From CAYONM01 sp964405325 (GTDB lineage Bacteria > Planctomycetota > UBA11346): a stretch of DNA of 9,628 nucleotides. The position numbers and the translations under genes were made by a program. The first letter of the stretch is position 1. The number at the start of each line of letters is the position of its first letter. The stretch is taken from NCBI GenBank assembly GCA_964405325.1, contig CAYONM010000145.1, positions 1 through 9,628 of the forward strand, written 5' to 3'. Positions 1-7,561 of the stretch are shown here, in pieces. A model generated the notes under the pieces. That model was not told where the DNA came from, searched no databases, and worked only from the letters and a program-made list of their open reading frames with translations.

Positions 1-60
1 TTGGACGCGCTCGCTCGCTTCGCCTGGTTCCACCCGAATTCGACCTCTGAGGGACCCGTC
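1..60 (+). repeat. Partial copy of dispersed leader repeat, upstream of argS
   Basis: The first 15 bases (TTGGACGCGCTCGCT) are the exact reverse complement of the repeat core at 9262-9276 and 9410-9424. Positions 35-54 (CGAATTCGACCTCTGAGGGA) match the reverse complement of 9221-9240 at 19 of 20 bases. Between the blocks is unrelated sequence. Relative to the gene it precedes, the order core, CGAATTCG block, GAGGGA, ATG is the same as in front of the kinase that starts at 9210. GAGGGA (49-54) is the likely ribosome binding site of argS, six bases from the ATG. The copy is cut by the window edge. No promoter is visible in the part shown. Confidence 0.75.
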
Positions 61-1821
61 ATGTTTGAACGACTGACCCAGGACATCATCGATTGCTTGG
101 CAACGGCGCTCGGCGGCCAGCGCGAGCAGCTGCAACGATTGTTGGGTCCACCGACCAAGACCGGGATGGATGCCGATTTGGCCCTGCCCTGTTTCGCCTT
201 TGCCAAGGCGGCTGGTCTTGCACCGCCGCAGTTGGCTCAGGAGCTGGCTGCCGCGGTCTCGCAGCTGAGCGGGGTGCAGGCCAGCGCCGCCGGTCCGTTT
301 CTCAACATCGTCCTGGATCCGGCGCGGGTCGCAGCGGCGTTGCTGCCGGCATTGGCTGGCGATCCCCGGCAGGCCCTGCGCAGCGCAAACGGGCATGGCC
401 AGACGGTCTGTGTCGATTTTTCCAGCCCCAACATTGCCAAGCATCTGGCTTTCCATCACATTCGCTCCACCGGCATCGGCAACGCGCTCTCGCGTATGTA
501 CGAAGCCGCTGGCTGGCGCGTGGTGCGGATCAATTTCCTGGGTGACTGGGGTACGGCCTTTGGCCGCTTGATCGCCGGCTGGAAGCGAGAGGACTTGCGT
601 CTGGAGGATGTGCACCAATCCGAGGATCCGGTGGCCTTCTTCAACCAGCTCTACGTCCGTATTAGTCAGGCCGGGGCTGATGACGACAGCGTTGCCGATG
701 AAGCGCGCGAGTGGTCGCGGCGTTGCGAACAGGATGACCCCGAGGCCTTGGAGCTGTGGCAGGTGATCCGCGACGCCAGCCTCAGTGCTGCCAAGGAGGT
801 CTACCGTTTGTTGGAGGTCGAGTTCGACGACTGGAACGGCGAGGCGCACTACCGCCATGCCGGTGGCGAGATCGTCGAGGAACTGAGCGACAAGGGTTTG
901 CTGAGCGAGGATCAGGGCGCGCAGGTGGTGCACCTGGCGGATCAGGGCCTGAAAAAACCCTGTCTCATCCTCCGTTCAGACGGCGGCAGCCTGTACGCCA
1001 CCCGCGATCTAGCGGCCTGTGAAGATCGGGCCAAGCGCTATGGTTTCGACCGCAGCCTGTACGTGGTTGATTTGGGTCAGGGCCTGCATTTCCGGGAATG
1101 GTTCGCAGTGGCGCGGAAACTCGGCCGATCCTATGCCGACGGCCTACGGCACATCGGTTTTGGCGTGGTGCAGATGTGGAACGAGGAAGCTGGCCGTTGG
1201 GCCAAGACCGCCACCCGCAAGGGCGTTCCGATGATGCTGATGGATGTGCTGCAAGAGGCCATCGATCGGGCTCGAGCGATTGTCGAAGACAAGAATCCGG
1301 ATCTGGACGAAATTGAGAAACAGGCGGTAGCAACGGCGGTGGGTTGCGGCGCGGTGCTGTTCAACGACCTGAAGAACGGGCGTAAGAACGACATCAAATT
1401 CAAGTTTGATGATGCCTTGAACATGCAGGGCGAAACCGGTCCCTACCTGCAGTTCGCGCATGCCCGTCTGTGCTCGATCGAGCGCAAGGTGGCCGAGCGT
1501 TTCGGCGCCGAGTTGCCGGCGGACCCGGCGCTGCTGACCCGTTCGGACGAGAAGGCGGTATTGGTGCAGATCAGTCGTATGCAGGCGGTCCTGGAGCGGG
1601 CCGTGAGCGAAGACGAGCCCAGCATTCTGGCAACCGGCTTGCTTCAATTGGCTAGTCAGGTCTCGGCCTGGTTGACCGCCGGCAATGCCGATAGCAGCGC
1701 CCGTGTCTTGGGCGAAGACCGGGACGTGAGCGCCGCCCGCGTCCAGTTGGTGCGTTGTGCCCGGGTCTGTCTGGCGGAAGGTCTGCGTCTGCTGGGGTTG
1801 CAAGCGCCACAGCGGATGTAG
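61..1821 (+). CDS. argS: Arginyl-tRNA synthetase (class I aaRS)
   Basis: Charges tRNA-Arg with arginine using ATP in the cytoplasm. The 586-residue product is of normal length for ArgS. An N-terminal additional domain (about 1-110) precedes the catalytic core. The HIGH region is SPNIAKHLAFHHIRST (122-137), where the family usually has HVGH. It is followed by GDWGTAFGRLI (161-171) and YATRDLA (312-318). WAKTATRKG (380-388) stands for the KMSKS loop (KMSTRKG in many ArgS). The C-terminal anticodon-binding DALR domain shows GETGPYLQFAHARL (457-470) and the typical end LGLQAPQRM. I chose ATG 61 because GAGGGA sits six bases upstream and the product starts as ArgS usually does. The frame is open back to position 1, but that stretch is leader repeat, not family sequence. 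The hydrolase gene follows after 9 nt, probably in the same transcript. Identity is very secure; the altered HIGH signature is the only oddity. Confidence 0.97.
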   Translation: MFERLTQDIIDCLATALGGQREQLQRLLGPPTKTGMDADLALPCFAFAKAAGLAPPQLAQELAAAVSQLSGVQASAAGPFLNIVLDPARVAAALLPALAGDPRQALRSANGHGQTVCVDFSSPNIAKHLAFHHIRSTGIGNALSRMYEAAGWRVVRINFLGDWGTAFGRLIAGWKREDLRLEDVHQSEDPVAFFNQLYVRISQAGADDDSVADEAREWSRRCEQDDPEALELWQVIRDASLSAAKEVYRLLEVEFDDWNGEAHYRHAGGEIVEELSDKGLLSEDQGAQVVHLADQGLKKPCLILRSDGGSLYATRDLAACEDRAKRYGFDRSLYVVDLGQGLHFREWFAVARKLGRSYADGLRHIGFGVVQMWNEEAGRWAKTATRKGVPMMLMDVLQEAIDRARAIVEDKNPDLDEIEKQAVATAVGCGAVLFNDLKNGRKNDIKFKFDDALNMQGETGPYLQFAHARLCSIERKVAERFGAELPADPALLTRSDEKAVLVQISRMQAVLERAVSEDEPSILATGLLQLASQVSAWLTAGNADSSARVLGEDRDVSAARVQLVRCARVCLAEGLRLLGLQAPQRM

Positions 1822-1830
1822 GAGAGATTG

Positions 1831-2685
1831 ATGAATATAACCAACAGCGATCGCCCAGCGGTCGGCATCCATATCAGTTTGAACCGGAGCTATGGCCCGT
1901 CCCGCCGGCAGCGCCTGGATGTGTTCCTGCCCGAGGTCGACACTCAGCGACCACTGGTGGCCTGCGTCCCCGGTGGTTGGTGGCAGGGGACTACGGCGCG
2001 GCAGCAATTGCGGGTGCTGGCGTTGCACTTGGCCGAGCGGGGCTATCCCGCTGCCTGTCTGGGGCATCGTCTGTTCGACGAGGTCCCCGATGGTCGGCCG
2101 ATGCGCAAGGATCTGCTGGAAGCGATCCGTCTGGCGCGGCAAGAATGCGGTTTGTGCGGTCAGGAGGTGTCCCGGGTGGTGCTGCTGGGGCAGGGTTCTG
2201 GCGCTTTGTCGGCCCTGGCCTGTCTGCAAGCCACCGCGGTCGATGATGCCTTGCTCGAAGGCGCGGCGCTGATCGGCTCACCACCGGGTCAACAGGATTG
2301 GCCTGATTGCCCCACCAAGCCGGCGCAGCAACGGCGGCGGTTTTTCGGTGCCAGCCAGGAATTGGATCCGCTGGCACTCGCTGCTACCGAGCCGGAGCTG
2401 CTGCTCATACACGGCGAAGACGATGATCTGGTTCCTTTGGCAGCCACTCAGGCCTGGAGCCAACAATTGGCTGCAGCCGGGGCCCGGGTGCAGTTTCAGG
2501 TCCTGCGGCACGCCGATCAGCAGATCTTTGACGATGTCTGCGGTGTCGATGCCGAAGCGGTGCTGGAACTATTCGACAAATGGGTTGACGGATTGACGGA
2601 CGGTCATCATGGCGAACCAGTGATTGGCGAGACCGGTCTGGCGCAGCGTCTGGAACGGAAATACCAGTGCGACGACGAGCTATAA
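1831..2685 (+). CDS. Alpha/beta-hydrolase fold protein, esterase/kynurenine-formamidase-like
   Basis: Predicted 284-residue cytoplasmic alpha/beta hydrolase; the substrate is unknown. The layout fits the carboxylesterase-like (BD-FAE / formamidase) type. VPGGWWQG (46-53) is where the oxyanion-hole HGGG motif normally lies, with Pro replacing His. VVLLGQGSGAL (116-126) is at the nucleophile elbow, HGEDDDLVP (194-202) offers Asp198 as the acid, and LRHADQQIF (225-233) offers His227. The elbow is not the canonical GxSxG: aligned with GHSAGA the Ser position is Gly122, and Ser123 is one residue later. No signal peptide or TM segment is visible. ATG 1831 is preferred over the in-frame TTG at 1828, because AGGAGA (1820-1825) lies five bases before it and overlaps the argS stop. 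It is likely co-transcribed with argS and converges on rsgA. The fold call is fairly firm. The activity is uncertain and catalysis may be lost or altered. Confidence 0.8.
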   Translation: MNITNSDRPAVGIHISLNRSYGPSRRQRLDVFLPEVDTQRPLVACVPGGWWQGTTARQQLRVLALHLAERGYPAACLGHRLFDEVPDGRPMRKDLLEAIRLARQECGLCGQEVSRVVLLGQGSGALSALACLQATAVDDALLEGAALIGSPPGQQDWPDCPTKPAQQRRRFFGASQELDPLALAATEPELLLIHGEDDDLVPLAATQAWSQQLAAAGARVQFQVLRHADQQIFDDVCGVDAEAVLELFDKWVDGLTDGHHGEPVIGETGLAQRLERKYQCDDEL

Positions 2686-2719
2686 CGGCCGTCTTTGGTG
2701 TGTCGTCTCCGACTTTCCC
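2686..2719. other. Short convergent intergenic gap
   Basis: These 34 bases separate the stop of the hydrolase gene (+) from the stop of rsgA (-). I see no stem-loop followed by a T tract on either strand, so the termination mechanism for the two converging transcripts is not evident. Confidence 0.6.
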
Positions 2720-3859
2720 TTACGCCAGATCTTCGGCCAGGATGGCTCGATAGCTGTCGTAGCGACTGATGGCGATATCGCCGGCTTCAACCGCGGCCTT
2801 CACTACGCAGTCGGGTTCGTGGCTGTGGCTGCAGTTTGGAAAACGGCAATCATGGTGTCGTTTGGCGATGTCACGATACAGCAACGCCACGTCCAGGGCA
2901 TCCATGCCGATCGGAACCCCGCATTCGCGAATGCCGGGAGTATCGATCAGCGTGATGCCGCCCGGTAGCACGTAGGATCGGGCAGCGGTGGTGGTGTGCC
3001 GCCCCTTCTGCTGCACCGCACTGACATCGCCGATACGGATCACGGTCTCCGGCGCCAGGACCTTGATCAGCGAGCTCTTGCCAACGCCGCTCTGGCCAGC
3101 AAAGACACAGGTGCACCCGGTCAGGCTGTCAGCGAGGCCGTCCAGGTCGGGAGCGTCGCCGGCGGCGATGGTACAGTGCACCGGATAGTCCAGATGGCGA
3201 TACAAGTCGGCGACGGACTGATACGGGCCGCAGTCGCGTTTGTTGATCACCACCACTGGCTCGACACCGAAGGCATGTGCGATCAGCAGGTAGCGATCGA
3301 TCAGGGCCGGGCGCAATTCCGGAATGCCGGTGGAAGCGACCACCACCAGACGGTCGACGTTGGCGGCGAAGACATGCAGCAGGGCGCGGTTGTGGCTGTC
3401 GGCTCGGGCCAATTGGTTGCGGCGTGGCAAAAGCGCCACGATCACACCCTCGTTGGCGGTTTGGTCGGTGAACCTGAAGCGGATCTCGTCGCCGATGGAG
3501 AGCGGTGAGTGGACGCCGGTGAGTTGTTTCTTGAGGCGGCGGCGAACGTCGCACGGGTATTCGTGCCCGGCGTCATCGCGCACCTGCACGCGGGTCCCAT
3601 CGAATCCGGAAACGACCGCGTGATGGCCGTCTTCGCTGGCGATGTCGCGGGTCAGACGGTTGAATTTCGCCAGCAAGGAGCTGGCGGTGTGGCTGAAGCG
3701 CTCATCAGCGTCGTTGCGTTCCTGGAAATCTTCGTCTTCGGCGTAGGCGGTCCAATCGCCCTGACGGCTGCGGTTTTTGGCCGAGGCCCGACGCATCCGG
3801 CCCAGGCCGTCCCGGCGGGAAGGGCCACCGGTCCCCTTGTACTTCCGCGCTTTGCTCAG
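2720..3859 (-). CDS. rsgA: Ribosome small-subunit biogenesis GTPase RsgA
   Basis: Circularly permuted GTPase that checks late 30S subunit maturation near the decoding centre. Residues below count from a CTG start at 3859 (379 residues). There is a basic, charged N-terminal extension (1-75), an OB-fold region (about 80-145), then GTPase motifs in the permuted order: NKRD (G4, 206-209), GQSGVGKSS (G1, 255-263), GRHTTTAARSY (switch, 286-296) and DTPG (G3, 306-309). The zinc site is Cys338, Cys343, His345 and Cys351. The start is open to doubt. CTG 3859 overlaps the kinase stop as CTGA, has GGAGG six bases upstream (3866-3870), and yields a SKARKYK start. ATG 3796 gives 358 residues with a weak ribosome site. 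ATG 3958 would overlap the kinase gene by 103 nt and adds sequence unlike the family. It is translationally coupled to the FHA kinase upstream. E. coli RsgA has about 350 residues. Confidence 0.95.
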   Translation of the reverse strand: MSKARKYKGTGGPSRRDGLGRMRRASAKNRSRQGDWTAYAEDEDFQERNDADERFSHTASSLLAKFNRLTRDIASEDGHHAVVSGFDGTRVQVRDDAGHEYPCDVRRRLKKQLTGVHSPLSIGDEIRFRFTDQTANEGVIVALLPRRNQLARADSHNRALLHVFAANVDRLVVVASTGIPELRPALIDRYLLIAHAFGVEPVVVINKRDCGPYQSVADLYRHLDYPVHCTIAAGDAPDLDGLADSLTGCTCVFAGQSGVGKSSLIKVLAPETVIRIGDVSAVQQKGRHTTTAARSYVLPGGITLIDTPGIRECGVPIGMDALDVALLYRDIAKRHHDCRFPNCSHSHEPDCVVKAAVEAGDIAISRYDSYRAILAEDLA

Positions 3860-6276
3860 CGTCCGCCTCCGGTCTGGATGATGGTGCTTCGTTCTTCCAG
3901 GAGGCGCTGGTGATCGCGGATCATCGTCGGAGTCGCCAGTTGCAGCAGCTGTTGCCACTGGGCTTCACTCAGGTCACGCCAAGCGACGGTGACCGTGCCG
4001 CTGGTGATCTCGGCTTGCAGCCCCTTGCGGTTGGCGCCGGTCAACCAGGGATCCTGGAGGAATTGCAGCTGGCCGGAAAAGCGGCTACGCGGCTTCAAAC
4101 CGCGGTCGATGCTGGCGATCATCTCCACCAGGTCGTTGGCGATCTGGGTCAGTTCCTGCAGTTGGGTGGCTTCGGGGGTGTTGACCGCATTCGGCATGTG
4201 GCTGCGGGTCAGGCTTTCTGCTTCGGCCAGCTGCCAGGCGGCCAGAGCGTTGCGGACCTCTTCCACCGCCACCTGACGCTGTTGCGTGCGGCTTGCTTGC
4301 AGTTTGATCAGGGCCTGATCGATGCTCTGCAGCATGGTTTCGTCATGGAGGGTGTTTTCGACGCGAGTGCGCAGGGCGCTGAGGGTGGTCTCGTCATTTT
4401 GGGCGATCGCTTGCTCGATACTGCGTTGAAGTTTGTCGTGCTCCTGCTGCCGATAGTGCTCCAAATCGTTGTGCAGGGCGGTGGCGCTGGCGACGGCATG
4501 CTCGCCATGGCTGGTCAGATAGGTCTGCAGCAATTGCTCGGCTTCCGCGAAGCGTTTGGCGTTCATGTGCAGGTAGACCTGATCTTGGATCTGCGAGAAG
4601 GCGGTTTGCGCCGCAATCTGACGGCGTTCACTCAGACGTGTCGTGATCCGTTCGCCCAGGATCTGAAGATTGTCCGCCGCCTGGCCTGTCATGCCGAGGC
4701 TGGCCAGACGTTGATGTTCTCCCTGGAGGATGGTCAGGGCATCGACCGTGTTGGCGCCCATGAATTGCTGTCGCAGCTGCTCGACTTGATCCTGCCAGGC
4801 ATGTTGCGTCGCCTGGTTCTCGGCGGCGCCCTGAGGGGATGCGTCCGGTATGGTGCTTGGATTCGGTAGGGGAGTAGTATCGCTCGGTGGCGTCACGCTT
4901 GGACTTGCGCCGGGGGCGAGCAGCTGCACGCCCTCTTCCTGGCCGTTTTGGTCGCCGCTGCCGCGGGAGGCCACCTTATAGGCGATCCCGGCCAGCAGCA
5001 GCACGAAACCGGCGATAATCAGGAGGTTGATCAGGCGATGGTTCGAACTGCCAGCAAGCGATGAGTCGCTATCCGATCGGGGCTCTGATTTGGGCCGACG
5101 TGGTGTCGATGCCAGTTGCTTCAGGAGCAGGGTGCCGTCGTCAGTGCCTTGGGTGCTGTAGCCCAGTTGCTGCTGCAGGGTCTCGAAGGCGCGGACCAAC
5201 TCACTGGCGCTCTGTGGGCGATCGGCGGGATCCTTGGCCAACATGCGCTCGACCAGCTTGGCGAGTTCCGGGGGCACCTCGGGAGCGACTTGGCGCAGGG
5301 GCCGCAGGGAATCACGGGCATGAGCCCGGATGATTTCGGGGGCATCCTTGCCGCTGTAGGGCGGCTTGCCGGCCAACAGGTGGTACAGGCTGGCACCGAG
5401 CGAATAGATATCGTAGCGACCATCTATGGCTTCGCCGCGAGTTGCTTCTGGTGCCAAGTAGTGGGGGGTGCCAACGATGCTGCTGCCGCTGCCGGCCGCC
5501 AGTTCTTCGGCGGTTTTGCTGATTCCGAGGTCGGCGACCTTGATCACCTCGTCCGGGGTGAGCATCAGGTTGTCGGGCTTGATGTCGCGATGGACCAGGT
5601 TCTGGCCGTGAGCGTATTCCAGGGCCTTGGCGGTTTGTCGGCCGATTTCCACTGCCGTGCCCGGATCCAATTTGCCGTGACTCTTCAGCAGATTGGCACA
5701 CGTCGGACCATTGATGAACTCCATGGAGAAATAGTGGACATCATTCTCCGTGCCAACCTCATGCACCTGGATCAGGTTGGGGTGGCTCAGGCTGCCGACC
5801 GCCCGTGCTTCCTCAATGAACTGATCGATGAAGTGCTGCCGACTGGCGTGATGCGGCGAGAGGACCTTCAGCGCCACCAAGCGGTCCATCGAGCGTTGTC
5901 GGGCGCGGAACACGATGCCCATGCCGCCTTCACCGACTTTCTCCTCGATTTCGTATTTGCTTAGCAGATCACCCAGTTCCAGATCACCGTCTTCCTTCAC
6001 CAGGGTGTATTCGCAATTGCCGACCCGCAGACGGTCGCCGTATTTGAGCAGGCATTCCCGCACGCGTTGGTCGTTCAGCTTGGTGCCATTGCGCGAACCC
6101 AGGTCCTGGACCGAGAAGAGTTGGCCGTGCCGATGAATGGCGAAGTGCTCGCGACTGGATTTGGGATCGACGATCACCACATCGCATTCTTGCAGTCGAC
6201 CAAACACGGTCCGAGTCTTGCGCAGCGGGTATTCGTGTCCTGCGCGAGCACCAGACTGACAGACGAGCTTGGCCAT
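3856..6276 (-). CDS. FHA-domain transmembrane Ser/Thr protein kinase with helical C-terminal region
   Basis: An 806-residue signalling kinase expected in the inner membrane, with a cytoplasmic sensor/kinase half and an extracytoplasmic tail. An FHA phosphothreonine-binding domain (about 1-95) shows FGR (25-27), SSREH (40-44) and DLGSRNGT (58-65). The Hanks kinase domain (about 108-368) has GEGGMG (115-120), Lys137, HRDIKPDN (229-236), DLG (249-251, replacing DFG), activation-loop Thr270 and APE (275-277). All catalytic residues are present, so it should be active. A Ser/Pro-rich linker and one TM helix (about 415-434) follow, then a Pro/Ser/Thr-rich spacer (455-482). A long Gln/Glu-rich helical, TPR-like region (490-725) and a small C-terminal segment (about 730-806) end the protein. 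AGGAGG (6281-6286) lies four bases before the ATG. It is the first gene of a two-gene unit with rsgA. FHA at the N-terminus of the same chain suggests recognition of its own or a partner's phosphothreonine. No PP2C phosphatase gene is in the window. Confidence 0.93.
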   Translation of the reverse strand: MAKLVCQSGARAGHEYPLRKTRTVFGRLQECDVVIVDPKSSREHFAIHRHGQLFSVQDLGSRNGTKLNDQRVRECLLKYGDRLRVGNCEYTLVKEDGDLELGDLLSKYEIEEKVGEGGMGIVFRARQRSMDRLVALKVLSPHHASRQHFIDQFIEEARAVGSLSHPNLIQVHEVGTENDVHYFSMEFINGPTCANLLKSHGKLDPGTAVEIGRQTAKALEYAHGQNLVHRDIKPDNLMLTPDEVIKVADLGISKTAEELAAGSGSSIVGTPHYLAPEATRGEAIDGRYDIYSLGASLYHLLAGKPPYSGKDAPEIIRAHARDSLRPLRQVAPEVPPELAKLVERMLAKDPADRPQSASELVRAFETLQQQLGYSTQGTDDGTLLLKQLASTPRRPKSEPRSDSDSSLAGSSNHRLINLLIIAGFVLLLAGIAYKVASRGSGDQNGQEEGVQLLAPGASPSVTPPSDTTPLPNPSTIPDASPQGAAENQATQHAWQDQVEQLRQQFMGANTVDALTILQGEHQRLASLGMTGQAADNLQILGERITTRLSERRQIAAQTAFSQIQDQVYLHMNAKRFAEAEQLLQTYLTSHGEHAVASATALHNDLEHYRQQEHDKLQRSIEQAIAQNDETTLSALRTRVENTLHDETMLQSIDQALIKLQASRTQQRQVAVEEVRNALAAWQLAEAESLTRSHMPNAVNTPEATQLQELTQIANDLVEMIASIDRGLKPRSRFSGQLQFLQDPWLTGANRKGLQAEITSGTVTVAWRDLSEAQWQQLLQLATPTMIRDHQRLLEERSTIIQTGGGR
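3857..3870 (-). promoter_or_regulatory. Ribosome binding site and possible CTG start of rsgA, inside kinase stop
   Basis: On the minus strand, GGAGG (3870-3866) lies in the last codons of the FHA-kinase gene. It is six bases from CTGA, where the CTG could start rsgA and the TGA stops the kinase. This is the geometry of an ATGA-type translational coupling, but with CTG in place of ATG. No in-frame ATG, GTG or TTG lies between here and ATG 3796. Confidence 0.45.
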
Positions 6277-6413
6277 GGAACCTCCTGAAGAATAATCGCA
6301 TGCCGAGCGGTGTGGTGACCGCCGCGAGCGGAGAAATGGGCAGGCAGTATGAAATGTAGGCGAATCGGGGCAAGTCGGCGAGGGGTCGTTGGTCCAAGGC
6401 GAAGGGTACGGTG
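6277..6413. promoter_or_regulatory. Divergent intergenic region between FHA kinase and lpxB
   Basis: These 137 bases must hold the promoters for the kinase-rsgA unit (-) and for lpxB (+), unless lpxB is read from further upstream. They include the kinase Shine-Dalgarno AGGAGG (complement of 6281-6286) and the lpxB site GAAGGG (6401-6406), seven bases before ATG 6414. The leader repeat seen at both window ends is absent here. I found no convincing operator-like dyad. Confidence 0.6.
6346..6373 (-). promoter_or_regulatory. Possible sigma70-type promoter of the FHA kinase-rsgA unit
   Basis: On the minus strand, TTGCCC (complement of 6368-6373) and CATACT (complement of 6346-6351) are 16 bases apart. 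Each matches the -35 and -10 consensus at four of six positions. The distance to the kinase ATG is about 70 bases. This is a weak call, chosen because it is the best pair in the gap. Confidence 0.3.
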
Positions 6414-7529
6414 ATGGGGAAAACCGGAGGTCTGTTCATCCTGACCGGCGAGCCGTCCGGCGATGCTTACGCGGCGGAGATCGTGGCGCAGCTGCAACGT
6501 GGCGGCGAAAAGGGCCCGATTGCCGGTATCGGCTGCCAGGCCCTGGCTGCGGCTGGGGTGCCACTGGTGGTGCGCATGGACGACTATGCGGTGATGGGTG
6601 TGCTGCCGGTGCTGCGGCGGTTGCCGGACTTCCTGGCCCTCGGCCGACAGGTGGAAGCGGCGATTCGCGCCCAGCAGCCACGGGTGATCCTGGGGGTGGA
6701 TTACCCGGGCTTCAATTTTCGCATGTATCAGCGTCTGGCCGACCTGCGTGCTGCTGGCACCCGCATCATCCATCTGGTGGCACCGCAGGTCTGGGCTTGG
6801 CGCCGACGACGTGCCAAACGCTTGGCACGGGCCGTGGACCGCATGCTCTGCTTCTTCCCCTTCGAACCCGATTATTTTACCCGTTTCGGGTGTCAGGCGG
6901 AGTTTGTCGGGCATCCGCTGGTGGACCTGATTTCGCAACGGGTACCGCGAGCCAATTCGCGGACGGTGCTTTTGGCGCCAGGTGGACGGCGCAAGGAGGT
7001 TGCGAGTCTGCTGCCGATCCAGGTTCAGGCGGCGCGCTTGCTGCAGCGCTGGCTCCCGGCGGAGTCGCTGCAGGTGGTGGTATCCAAGGTACCGGCGGTA
7101 CCGGCCAGTTGTTATGCCGGCTGTCCGTTCGAGCTGAGCGAGCGGCCGTATCGCCAGCTCTGCACTGAGGCCCGAATCGCTGCAATCGCTTCGGGGACCG
7201 CCTGCCTGGAGGCGGCTCTGATCGGTTTGCCACATGTCCTGTGCTACCGCTTGGATCAGATCTCCGGACGCATCGCGCCGCATCTGATCCAGGTTCCTTA
7301 TGTCGGGTTACCCAATCTGGTTCATCACCTACAGGTTTGTCCGGAGCTGGTGCAAGTGCGCTTGAATCCGCAGCGGCTGGCTGCGGCCTTGTATCGCGGT
7401 TGGCAGCCGCAACGGAACCAGGCGTGGCGCGAGACGCTGATGTGTACCGACCATTTGCTTGGTGGCGGTGGCGCTATGGCCCGGATTGCGGCGATCCTGG
7501 TGCGGGAGTTGGCTGGCGACGGTTCTTGA
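6414..7529 (+). CDS. lpxB: Lipid-A-disaccharide synthase
   Basis: Glycosyltransferase (GT19) that joins UDP-2,3-diacylglucosamine and lipid X to form the tetraacyl disaccharide-1-phosphate of lipid A, at the cytoplasmic face of the inner membrane. The 371-residue product is of usual length. Family motifs in order: TGEPSGD (11-17, usually GEASGD), DYPGFNFR (96-103), APQVWAW (123-129), FFPFE (147-151), FVGHPLV (164-170), LLAPGGRRKEV (186-196), ASGTACLEAAL (259-269) and VPYVGLPNLV (294-303). ATG 6414 has GAAGGG seven bases upstream. The adjoining GTG at 6411 would add one residue. Most Gram-negatives keep lpxB beside lpxD, fabZ and lpxA; here it stands alone between two kinase operons. It converges on the second kinase gene. 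Its presence supports a diderm, LPS-making host. Confidence 0.96.
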   Translation: MGKTGGLFILTGEPSGDAYAAEIVAQLQRGGEKGPIAGIGCQALAAAGVPLVVRMDDYAVMGVLPVLRRLPDFLALGRQVEAAIRAQQPRVILGVDYPGFNFRMYQRLADLRAAGTRIIHLVAPQVWAWRRRRAKRLARAVDRMLCFFPFEPDYFTRFGCQAEFVGHPLVDLISQRVPRANSRTVLLAPGGRRKEVASLLPIQVQAARLLQRWLPAESLQVVVSKVPAVPASCYAGCPFELSERPYRQLCTEARIAAIASGTACLEAALIGLPHVLCYRLDQISGRIAPHLIQVPYVGLPNLVHHLQVCPELVQVRLNPQRLAAALYRGWQPQRNQAWRETLMCTDHLLGGGGAMARIAAILVRELAGDGS

Positions 7530-7561
7530 GCCGGTGCAAACACCCCATGACCGCGTGGAGG

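Noticed and set aside
1144..2229. 361-codon open frame on the minus strand opposite argS and the hydrolase gene
   Set aside because: It is antisense to argS over its length, with Gln/His/Pro-rich composition typical of a high-GC shadow frame, and no family motif or ribosome site.
2671..2707. GACGAC and GTCGTC arms as a possible terminator after the hydrolase gene
   Set aside because: The 6-bp stem has a 25-base loop and no T tract, so it is too weak to call.
3910..4869. 319-codon plus-strand open frame
   Set aside because: It lies fully opposite the helical tail of the FHA kinase. Composition and lack of motifs mark it as a shadow.
5116..5964. 282-codon plus-strand open frame
   Set aside because: It is opposite the kinase domain, which has all catalytic motifs on the minus strand.
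6174..7283. 369-codon minus-strand open frame covering the divergent gap and lpxB
   Set aside because: It is antisense to lpxB, whose motifs are unmistakable, and overlaps the FHA kinase start in another frame.
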